From positions 21,459 through 85,458 of the forward strand of contig JBBQWS010000007.1 of assembly GCA_038210415.1 (NCBI GenBank): a stretch of 64,000 bases of DNA, read 5' to 3'. The stretch is from JBBQWS01 sp038210415. GTDB lineage: Bacteria > Actinomycetota > Actinomycetes > Prado026. Below are positions 51,604-59,056 of the stretch, in pieces. The notes under the pieces are model-generated. The model had not been told where the DNA came from. It saw only the letters and a program-made list of their open reading frames with translations, and did no database searches. Both the position numbers and the translations under genes were made by a program. Numbering within the stretch: the stretch's first letter is position 1; each line of letters opens with the position of its first letter.

Positions 51604-52640
51604 CCGACGGCCGTGCTGGCTTCGCCAGTGACAACTACGCCGGCATCCATCCGGACGTGCTCGCCGCGATGACCGCGGTCAACTCGGGCCACACCCCGGC
51701 CTACGGCGCGGATCCGGTGACCGAGCAGGCGACCGACCTGTTTCGCCAGCACTTCGGTCCCCGGGCCGAGGTGTTCTTCGCGTTCAACGGCACCGGCGCG
51801 AACGTCGTCGGGTTGCAGTCGGTGCTGCACCCGTTCGAGAACGTCATCTGTGCCGAGACCGCCCACATCAACGTCGACGAGTGCGGCGCACCCGAACGGT
51901 TCCTCGGCAGCAAGCTCGTTCTGGTGCCGACCGAACACGGCAAGCTGACGCCGGAAGCTGTCGAACGGGTCGCCGTCGGTACCGGTGACCAGCACCACGT
52001 GCAGCCACGGGTCGTCTCGATTGCCCAGTCGACCGAGCTCGGCACGGTGTACTCCGTCGAGGAGATCGGCGCCCTGGCCGACTGGGCGCACGAGCGGTCG
52101 ATGCTCCTGCACCTGGACGGCGCCCGGCTGTCCAACGCCGCAGCCTCGCTCGGGGTCGGGCTCGGCGACCTGACCACCGCCGCAGGAGTCGACTTGCTCT
52201 CCTACGGCGGTACCAAGAACGGCGCGATGGGGGCCGAGGCGGTGGTTGTTCTGCGGCCCGACTCCGCGGCTCACCTGCCGTACATCCGCAAGCAGAGCAT
52301 GCAGCTCGCGTCGAAGATGCGCTTCGTCTCGGCGCAGTTCGTGGCGCTGCTCGCCGACGACCTCTGGCGGCGCAACGCGGAGCACTCGAACGCGATGGCT
52401 CAGCGGCTGCTCTCAGGCGTACTCGAGGTGCCGGGCGTGAGCGTCGTTCACCCGGTTCAGTCGAATGCCGTGTTCGCCAGCCTGCCGCCCGAGGTGACGG
52501 CCAAGCTGCAGCTCGACTACCCGTTCTACGTCTGGGACGAGGCGACGGACCAGGTCCGCTGGATGGCCTCGTTCGACACCACGGTCGCGGACGTCGACGC
52601 ATTCGTCGGGCGCCTGCGCGTGCTGATGACCGAGCGGTAG
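51600..52640 (+). CDS. Low-specificity L-threonine aldolase family protein
   Basis: A 346-residue fold-type I PLP enzyme. FASDNYAGIHPDVLAAM at the start, HLDGARLSNAAASLG with the ring-binding Asp, and SYGGTKNGAMGAE with Schiff-base Lys206 are threonine/beta-hydroxy amino acid aldolase features. It would split threonine or phenylserine-like substrates to glycine and an aldehyde. It is third in an operon with DUF6421 and the SDR. Typical members start with a FRSDTVT-type motif; here FASDNY is a variant, so the true substrate may differ. Confidence 0.85.
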   Translation: MTDGRAGFASDNYAGIHPDVLAAMTAVNSGHTPAYGADPVTEQATDLFRQHFGPRAEVFFAFNGTGANVVGLQSVLHPFENVICAETAHINVDECGAPERFLGSKLVLVPTEHGKLTPEAVERVAVGTGDQHHVQPRVVSIAQSTELGTVYSVEEIGALADWAHERSMLLHLDGARLSNAAASLGVGLGDLTTAAGVDLLSYGGTKNGAMGAEAVVVLRPDSAAHLPYIRKQSMQLASKMRFVSAQFVALLADDLWRRNAEHSNAMAQRLLSGVLEVPGVSVVHPVQSNAVFASLPPEVTAKLQLDYPFYVWDEATDQVRWMASFDTTVADVDAFVGRLRVLMTER

Positions 52641-52715
52641 CGAGGTCATCGATCCGGCAGTGCAGCTACGGCCCGCTTCCAGCTTCTGGCCCGCCGAACC
52701 CTCTAAGGTCGGCCC

Positions 52716-53879
52716 ATGAGCGAGACGACTGTCGCCGAGTCGGCACCTGAGCCAGCCGACCTCCCTGTGGACGCAGTGGCGGCGCCGCCGCGCATGCAGA
52801 TCGTCCTCGACCGGCGCAACGTGGTGCGCGCGTCGTGGGGGATTGTCTTCGTCGTCGCCTGCGCCGCCATCGGCCGCTGGATCCTGGCCGATGCCGGAGC
52901 CCTCATCTTCACCCTGACCATGGCCTGGATCGCCAGCATCGCGCTGGACCCGGCCGTCTCGAAACTCGCCCGCCACATGAAACGCGGCTTCGCCACGATC
53001 TTGGTGATGTTGGCGGTGATCATCGGCACGTTCCTGTTCCTGCTCATGTTCGGCCAGCTGCTCGCCGGGCAGCTGGCCGAGTTCGTCAAGGGCGTGCCCG
53101 CGCTTGTCGACTCCCTGATCAACTGGCTCAACAACACCTTCGACATGAAGCTCGACCCGAGGACCGTTCTGGACTCGGTCAACCTCTCGCCGGACCAGAT
53201 CCGGCAGATTTCCACCGAGCTTGCGGGTGGGCTGCTCGGAGTCGTCGTCTCTGTGCTGAGCGCGTTCTTCTCGACATTCACTCTCGGTCTCTTCACGTTC
53301 TACTTCTCGGCTGACGCCCCTCGGCTCAGGCGCTGGATCGCGCGGCTGTTCCCGCCCCGGCAGCAGGCGGTCGTCGTCACGGTGTGGGACCTCGCCGTGC
53401 AGAAGACAGGCGGCTATGTGGCCGCTCGGGTGGTGCTCGCCGGCATCTGTGGCAGCATCACCGCGATCTTCTTCCTGATCATCGCGATGCCGTACTGGCT
53501 GCTGCTCGGGATCTGGACGGGCGTCGTCGCGCAGTTCGTCCCCACGATCGGCACCTACATCGCGATCGCCTTGCCGGTGTTCATCGGGCTTACTTCGCCG
53601 GACCCGTACAAAGGCCTGCTCGCGCTGGCCTTCGCCTTGGTCTACCAGCAGATCGAGAACCTCACGATCGAGCCGCAGATCAGCGCGAAGGCGGTCGATC
53701 TTCACCCCGCCGTCTCGTTCGCCGCAGTGATGCTGGGCGCTTCGCTCTTCGGCGTGGCCGGCGCCCTCGTTGGCGTCCCGATGGCCGCGCTGATCCTGTC
53801 CCTGTTCGAGATCTACAGCCACAAGTACGAAGTGGCCGAGGCCGCCGCGGGGGTCGCTCCGGCCGTGTCGCGGGAGTGA
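52716..53879 (+). CDS. AI-2E/PerM family membrane transporter
   Basis: A 387-residue inner-membrane protein with about eight helices: LTMAWIASIALDPAVSKLAR, a middle amphipathic region, FTLGLFTFYFSAD, and the C-terminal IWTGVVAQFVPTIGTYIAIA and QQIENLTIEPQISAKAVDLHP signature of the family. Members have been linked to autoinducer-2 export, sodium/proton exchange and metabolite efflux. It overlaps the amidohydrolase gene by 4 bases, which may hint at export or uptake of an acylated amino acid product. Confidence 0.9.
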   Translation: MSETTVAESAPEPADLPVDAVAAPPRMQIVLDRRNVVRASWGIVFVVACAAIGRWILADAGALIFTLTMAWIASIALDPAVSKLARHMKRGFATILVMLAVIIGTFLFLLMFGQLLAGQLAEFVKGVPALVDSLINWLNNTFDMKLDPRTVLDSVNLSPDQIRQISTELAGGLLGVVVSVLSAFFSTFTLGLFTFYFSADAPRLRRWIARLFPPRQQAVVVTVWDLAVQKTGGYVAARVVLAGICGSITAIFFLIIAMPYWLLLGIWTGVVAQFVPTIGTYIAIALPVFIGLTSPDPYKGLLALAFALVYQQIENLTIEPQISAKAVDLHPAVSFAAVMLGASLFGVAGALVGVPMAALILSLFEIYSHKYEVAEAAAGVAPAVSRE

Positions 53880-55087
53880 CCGACCCGCTGGTCGACGGCT
53901 ACCTCGGAGCGCACGAGGCTGAGCTGGTGGCACTGCGCCGGCAGCTGCACACCCGGCCCGAGCTGGGCGGGCACGAGGTCGCTACGACGCAGGCGATCGA
54001 GGACCGGCTGCGCGCGGTAGGGCTCAGGCCGACCCGGCTGGCCGCAGGCACCGGACTGGTCTGTGACATCGTCACGGGGGACCTGGGCGGTCCGCTCGTG
54101 GCACTGAGAGCCGACATCGACGCGCTGGCCCTTGTCGACGACAAGCTCGTGCCGTACCGCTCCCAGATCGGCGGTGTGGCTCACGCGTGCGGGCACGACG
54201 TGCACACGTCCGTCGTGGTCGGCGCGGGGCAGGCGCTCGCGGGGATCCTTGCCACGGGAGGGACGCCGGGTCGGGTGCGGCTGATCTTCGAGCCGCGTGA
54301 GGAGAGCGCCAAGCCCGGTGCACTGGACGTGGTAGCCGAGGGCTGGCTGGAAGGGGTGCAGGCGATCTTCGGGCTGCACTGCGACCCCAAGCTGGACGTC
54401 GGGCAGATCGGGTGCCGGGTCGGTGCCATCACCTCGGCCGCCGACATGGTCGAGATCCACGTGTCCGGACCGGGCGGCCACACCGCGCGGCCGCACCTGA
54501 CGGTCGACCTGGTCGGCGCCCTGGGCCGCGTCGTCACCGAGCTGCAGGACGCCCTGGACGTACGCACCGCATCGGCCCGCGTGCTCAGCCTGGTGTTCGG
54601 CGCGGTACACAGTGGCGACGCGGCGAACGTGGTGCCCACCCGGGGGACCCTGCGCGGAACGGTGCGGACGCCGGACCGGGCAGCCTGGGCCGCAGCCCCC
54701 GAGCTGCTCCGCGAGACGCTCGCCGAGCTGCTCGGTGGCACCGGTGCCAGCTGGGAGGTCGACTACCAGCGGGGAGTACCCCCCGTCGTGAACGACGACG
54801 CGGCCACCAGACTGCTGGCGGAGTGCACCCGGGCGGCGCTGGGCGCCGACGCGGTCAGCGCCACAGAGCACTCCATGGGTGGCGACTCGTTCGCGTGGTA
54901 CCTCGAGCACGTGCCCGGCTCGTACGGACGCCTCGGTGTGCACGACCCGAAGTCGACGGCGCCCAGGCTCGACCTGCACGCGGGCAGCTTCGACGTCGAC
55001 GAACGCGCGATCGGCTACGGTGTTCGCGTGCTTACGGCAACAGCAGTCGCGGCCCTCTCGCGGCTCGCCGAGGCCGGGTCGCTGTAG
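53876..55087 (+). CDS. M20-family amidohydrolase
   Basis: A 403-residue metallo-amidohydrolase. LRADIDAL and VAHACGHDVH (from His103) carry metal ligands, with the Cys typical of the AmhX/hippurate hydrolase branch; EPREESAKPGAL holds the catalytic Glu, and GGDSFAWYLEHVPGSYGRLG near the end a further ligand region. It likely hydrolyses an N-acyl amino acid. GTG 53876 overlaps the transporter stop by 4 bases. Confidence 0.88.
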   Translation: MTDPLVDGYLGAHEAELVALRRQLHTRPELGGHEVATTQAIEDRLRAVGLRPTRLAAGTGLVCDIVTGDLGGPLVALRADIDALALVDDKLVPYRSQIGGVAHACGHDVHTSVVVGAGQALAGILATGGTPGRVRLIFEPREESAKPGALDVVAEGWLEGVQAIFGLHCDPKLDVGQIGCRVGAITSAADMVEIHVSGPGGHTARPHLTVDLVGALGRVVTELQDALDVRTASARVLSLVFGAVHSGDAANVVPTRGTLRGTVRTPDRAAWAAAPELLRETLAELLGGTGASWEVDYQRGVPPVVNDDAATRLLAECTRAALGADAVSATEHSMGGDSFAWYLEHVPGSYGRLGVHDPKSTAPRLDLHAGSFDVDERAIGYGVRVLTATAVAALSRLAEAGSL

Positions 55088-55116
55088 GCCGGGTCGTTGT
55101 AGGCGGGCCGTAGGGC

Positions 55117-56592
55117 TCAGACCTGCGACCAGGTGTGCACGGGTTCATTGGTGTGCATCCGCTCGATGTAGGCCTGGGTCATCAGGCGCAGCGCCTCCCA
55201 ACGATCGGCGCCCCGCGACTCGAACCGGCCGACCGACTCGACCTGCCAGACCGCCCCGTTGCGCCCTGTCGTGCACCGGCCCTCGATCACGCCGAGCAGG
55301 CGTTCCCGGACCGAGTCGTCCACCCCGCGCTCGCGCAGGCCCTCGTCGGCCAGCGGAAGCAGCCACCGAAGCACCAGCTCGGTGACCGGGACCTCCCCGT
55401 GGCCGGGCCAGAAGACGGAGGCGTCGATGCCCTCGACTGCGGCCTTCGTGAAGTTCTCCTCGGCCGTCGCGAACGACATCTGCGACCAGAGCGGCCGGTC
55501 CTGCCGGGCGAGCATGTGCACAGCCCCGTAGTAGAGGGCGCCGTTCGCGAGCAGGTCGACCACGGTCGGACCCGCAGGCAGCACCCGGTTCTCGACGCGC
55601 AGGTGCGGCAGGCCGTCGACGATGTCGTAGACCGGCCGGTTCCAGCGCCAGACTGTGCCGTTGTGCAGCCGCAGCTCCTGCAGTGCCGGCGTCCCACCGG
55701 CGTCGAGAACCGCGACGGGGTCCTCGTCGCTGAGCACCGGGAGCAGGGCGGGGAAGTAGCGCGTGTTCTCCTCGAACAGGTCGAAGACGCTGGTGATCCA
55801 TCGTTCGCCGAACCACACTCGCGGGCGTACACCTTGGGCCTTGAGCTCGGCGGGCCTGGTGTCGGTCGCCTGGGTGAACAACGCGATCCGGGTCTCGCGC
55901 CACAGTTCGCGGCCGAGGAAGTAGGGGCTGTTCGCGCCCAGCGCCACCTGCACCGAGGCGAGGCACTGCGCCGAGTTCCAGTGCTGAGCGAACTCGTCGG
56001 GACTGACCTGGAGGTGGAACTGCGCGCTGGTGCAGGCCGCCTCCGGGACGATCGAGTCGGCGAACGTCTCGAGCGACTCGGGCCCTCGGATGTCGATGTG
56101 CAGGTCTTCCCCGCGGGCCAGCAGCATCTGCTGGTCGAGCAGGGCGTATCGAGCGCTGTGGCTGATCGAGTCGTGGGTGAGATGCTCGGGGCGCAGGGTC
56201 GGCAGAATGCCGATCATCACCATCCCGGCGCCGACCTCGTGGGCCCGCGCGTTGGCCTCGTTGAGCTGGTGCCGGACGTCGGCCTCATATTGGGTCGCTG
56301 CGTCGCCGGCGAGGGTGCGTGGCGGAACGTTGATCTCGAGGTTGAACTGACCCAGCTCGGTCTGGAACGAGGGATCGTTGATCCGTCGCAGCACCTGCTC
56401 GTTGAGCATCGCCGGCCAGCCGTCGGCGTCGACAAGGTTGAGCTCGACCTCCATGCCGGTCATCGGCTTCTCGAAGTCGAATCGGGATCCGGAGAGCATC
56501 CGCGCGAGCACATCGAGGCACCGGTGCACCTTGTCGCGGTAACGCTGGCGATCCTCGCGCCCGAACGTACGGTCGGCGACCTCGTCTCCCAT
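55117..56592 (-). CDS. Glutamate-cysteine ligase family enzyme (GCS2 type)
   Basis: A 491-residue carboxylate-amine ligase. MTGMEVELNLVDADGWPAML, FNLEINVPPRTLAGD, LQVSPDEFAQHWNSAQ and LRVENRVLPAGPTVVDLLAN fit the GCS2 family. Such enzymes join glutamate to an amine with ATP; in actinobacteria they serve ergothioneine (EgtA), glutathione-like or other ligations. No other ergothioneine gene is near, so the product is open. ATG 56590-56592. It converges with the amidohydrolase. Confidence 0.85.
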   Translation of the reverse strand: MGDEVADRTFGREDRQRYRDKVHRCLDVLARMLSGSRFDFEKPMTGMEVELNLVDADGWPAMLNEQVLRRINDPSFQTELGQFNLEINVPPRTLAGDAATQYEADVRHQLNEANARAHEVGAGMVMIGILPTLRPEHLTHDSISHSARYALLDQQMLLARGEDLHIDIRGPESLETFADSIVPEAACTSAQFHLQVSPDEFAQHWNSAQCLASVQVALGANSPYFLGRELWRETRIALFTQATDTRPAELKAQGVRPRVWFGERWITSVFDLFEENTRYFPALLPVLSDEDPVAVLDAGGTPALQELRLHNGTVWRWNRPVYDIVDGLPHLRVENRVLPAGPTVVDLLANGALYYGAVHMLARQDRPLWSQMSFATAEENFTKAAVEGIDASVFWPGHGEVPVTELVLRWLLPLADEGLRERGVDDSVRERLLGVIEGRCTTGRNGAVWQVESVGRFESRGADRWEALRLMTQAYIERMHTNEPVHTWSQV

Positions 56593-56632
56593 GAGGTCAG
56601 CCTGCCGTCAGGGCGGGCGCCGCGTCAGCCGT

Positions 56633-56713
56633 TTACGACTTGTCGGCGCCACCGACTGCGACGAAGACCCAAAGCATGAGCAGAGCGGCGGTCGCCGCTA
56701 TCGCAGTCCACAT
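56633..56713 (-). CDS. 26-residue membrane peptide
   Basis: ATG 56711-56713 opens MWTAIAATAALLMLWVFVAV and ends GGADKS before TAA. It is a single hydrophobic helix with a polar C-terminus. GGGGGT lies 6 bases upstream as a possible ribosome site. It lies 40 bases upstream of the GCS2-type gene on the same strand. No homologue known to me; comparison with related genomes would tell whether it is real. Confidence 0.4.
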   Translation of the reverse strand: MWTAIAATAALLMLWVFVAVGGADKS

Positions 56714-56948
56714 GGGGACCCCCAATAGGTTGACAGCGGAAACGCTACGCCTCGCGAGGTGTGCGGCCGCTCAACGCAACGTTCGCGGGAGGTAAACGTT
56801 CGGACCAGCCGCTCGGGAAAGGAAGGGTGACCATCGCCCCTGTTGCGTCGAGCCTGTCGTGGTCAGGCTCGAGGCATCCTGTTCCGGGCAAGCTACGTCC
56901 CCGGTAAGGGCTGGCTCATTGATCTCAACGCCTGCTGAGGTGGCGAAC

Positions 56949-58031
56949 ATGTCCGTTCTGATCACCGGCTTCCCCGGATTCCTCGCCGGAGCTCTGCTTC
57001 CGCGCATCCTCGAAGACCGCGACCGCACCGCCGTGTGCCTGGTCCAGAGCAAGTTCAGGTCGTTGGCGCAGCGCCGGGTCGACGCACTCGTGGCGGTCGA
57101 ACCCGACCTTGCGGACCGGATCACGCTGGTCGAGGGCGACATCACGCGACGCGACGTGGGGCTGGCGGATCCCGTTGCCGTGACAGCCGACGTGACCGAG
57201 ATCTGGCACCTCGCCGCGGTCTACGACGCCGAGGTCCCGCGGGAGGTCGGCATGCGGGTGAACGTCGACGGCACGAGGAACGTGCTGGATCTGGCCGACG
57301 GTGTTGCCGGCCTGGAGCGGTTCCACTACTTCAGCACGTGCTACGTGAGCGGCCGCTACTGCGGCCCGTTCGGCGAGGACGACCTGGAGGTGGGCGCGCC
57401 GTTCAACAACTTCTACGAGGAGACGAAGCACCTGGCCGAGGTGGACGTTCGGGCCCGAACGAAGCGCGGACTGCCCAGCATCATCTACCGCCCGGCCATC
57501 GTCCTCGGCGACAGTCGAACCGGCGAGACGCAGAAGTTCGACGGGCTCTACTTCGTGCTCCAGTGGTTGCTGAGGCAGCCGCAGCTGGCGGTACTCCCGA
57601 TGGTAGGCGACCCCTCCGTGAGCAGGGTCAACCTGGTGCCGAGCAACTACGTCACTGACGCCGCCACGTTCCTGTCGAGGCTTCCGGAGTCGGTCGGTCG
57701 GACCTACCAGCTGGCCGACCCGAACCCCTTGACGGTGACCGAGCTGATCGAGGTGCTGGGGACGGCGACGGGTCGGCGGGTGCAGCCGATCAGGTTGCCC
57801 AAGGGCCTGGCGAAGGCGGCGATCCGGTTCGCGCCCGGCGTCGAGAGTCTGCTGCGGATCCCCGCTACAGCCGTCGACTACTTCGACCACCCGACGCACT
57901 ACCTGACGACGAACACGGTCGCGGCGCTGGCCGGCTCAGGGATCGAGTGCCCGCCGTTCTCGTCCTACGCGAGCGCCTTGGTCGACTTCATGCGCGAGCA
58001 CCCGGAGGTCTCGAGCCAGGCCCTCGTCTGA
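56949..58031 (+). CDS. Extended SDR / male-sterility-type NAD-binding protein
   Basis: A 360-residue protein. VLITGFPGFLAGALLPRIL is the Rossmann start typical of the fatty-acyl-CoA reductase-like (NAD_binding_4) group; EIWHLAAVYDAEVPREVGMR, the catalytic YEETK (Tyr156, Lys160) and IIYRPAIVLGDSRTGE follow. Reduction of an acyl or sugar substrate is possible. GAGG lies 10 bases before ATG 56949. A 37-residue membrane peptide gene follows 21 bases after the stop. Confidence 0.85.
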   Translation: MSVLITGFPGFLAGALLPRILEDRDRTAVCLVQSKFRSLAQRRVDALVAVEPDLADRITLVEGDITRRDVGLADPVAVTADVTEIWHLAAVYDAEVPREVGMRVNVDGTRNVLDLADGVAGLERFHYFSTCYVSGRYCGPFGEDDLEVGAPFNNFYEETKHLAEVDVRARTKRGLPSIIYRPAIVLGDSRTGETQKFDGLYFVLQWLLRQPQLAVLPMVGDPSVSRVNLVPSNYVTDAATFLSRLPESVGRTYQLADPNPLTVTELIEVLGTATGRRVQPIRLPKGLAKAAIRFAPGVESLLRIPATAVDYFDHPTHYLTTNTVAALAGSGIECPPFSSYASALVDFMREHPEVSSQALV

Positions 58032-58052
58032 GGGCAGGCTAGGGTGACCTGC

Positions 58053-58166
58053 GTGTCGACCTCCCAGCTTGCTGCTGCCACGTATGTCCCGGGACTGCTC
58101 ATCACCGGGATCGTGGTGATCGTGGCGGTCATCGCCGTCGGTCTCAAGGCCATGCGTCGCCGCTAG
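58053..58166 (+). CDS. 37-residue single-pass membrane peptide
   Basis: GTG 58053 opens MSTSQLAAATYVPGLLITG, followed by a helix IVVIVAVIAVGL and the basic end KAMRRR before TAG 58164. The positive-inside tail is consistent with a small membrane protein. AGGGTGAC lies just upstream. It lies between the SDR and the methyltransferase genes on the same strand and is probably co-transcribed. Function unknown. Confidence 0.55.
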   Translation: MSTSQLAAATYVPGLLITGIVVIVAVIAVGLKAMRRR

Positions 58167-58176
58167 CGTGGCCGGC

Positions 58177-58797
58177 ATGGCGATCCCGACCCGCTGGGTG
58201 ACCGACACCGGCGACGACCACTCCCGCTCCTACATCGAGCGGTTTCGGACGCTGGCCGCAGACGGGGCGGATCTCGGCGGTGAGGCCAGGCTTCTCGACG
58301 CGATGGCGCCGCCGCGGGCACGGATCCTCGACGCAGGTTGCGGTCCGGGTCGCGTGGGTTCGGTCCTGTACCAGCGCGGCCACGACGTCGTCGGGGTGGA
58401 CGCCGACCCCGAGCTGATCGCAGCAGCCGAGGAGGACCACCCGGGTCCGGCCTGGGTGGTCGCCGACCTCGCACACCTCGACCTGCCGTCCGTGGGAATC
58501 GACCTCCCCTTCGATGCGGCGGTGCTGGCGGGCAACGTCATGGCGTTCGTCGCGCCGGGAACCGAGCGTTCGGTCCTGCGCCGGGTCGGCGCCCACCTCG
58601 TTCCCGACGGGTTCGCCGTGGTCGGCTTCGGCGCCGGCCGGGGGTACGAGCTCTCCGCGTTCGACAGCGACCTGGCTGCCGCCGGCTTCGTGCTGGAGCA
58701 ACGGTTTGCCACCTGGGACCTCAGACCGTGGCGTCTCGACTCGGACTTCGCCGTCAGCGTGCTCAGGTGCCCGTCAGCGGATGAGCGGACGTCGTAG
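58177..58797 (+). CDS. Class I SAM-dependent methyltransferase
   Basis: A 206-residue protein with motif I ARILDAGCGPGRVG (48-61), an acidic end of strand 2 (VVGVDADPELI), VVADLAHLDL and VLAGNVMAFVAPGTERSVLR as later motifs. The methyl acceptor is not identifiable. Start is ATG 58177, or GTG 58168 which would add three residues; the ribosome site is weak for both. Its 3' end overlaps a small gene on the other strand by 35 bases. Confidence 0.85.
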   Translation: MAIPTRWVTDTGDDHSRSYIERFRTLAADGADLGGEARLLDAMAPPRARILDAGCGPGRVGSVLYQRGHDVVGVDADPELIAAAEEDHPGPAWVVADLAHLDLPSVGIDLPFDAAVLAGNVMAFVAPGTERSVLRRVGAHLVPDGFAVVGFGAGRGYELSAFDSDLAAAGFVLEQRFATWDLRPWRLDSDFAVSVLRCPSADERTS

Positions 58798-58903
58798 CCA
58801 GCGGGGCGCGATTCGCCTGACCCAGGGCGGTCGCCCCAAGGCTGCCGCCCAACCACGCCGAGCCGAGGGCGACGAGGATGCTCACGATCCGCCTCGTCTT
58901 CAC
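58763..58903 (-). CDS. 46-residue exported peptide
   Basis: GTG 58901-58903 is preceded by GGAAGGAGG at 7 bases, one of the best ribosome sites in the window. The product MKTRRIVSILVALGSAWLGG followed by SLGATALGQANR and a short polar tail looks like a Sec signal peptide with almost no mature part, or a small membrane protein. It overlaps the methyltransferase end antisense. No homologue known to me. Confidence 0.45.
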   Translation of the reverse strand: MKTRRIVSILVALGSAWLGGSLGATALGQANRAPLATTSAHPLTGT

Positions 58904-59056
58904 ACGCTGGCCTCCTTCCGGTCGCTGATGTCTCCAGAACGATCCCGCGCGTCCCTGTCACGAGGCTGGGAGCGCGCTGCGAATCGGCTGTGAGGCCGAC
59001 CCTTTACGCCATGCCGGGGAAGTGCCAGGGTGGCGGCATCCGGGGAGGAGAAGCGA

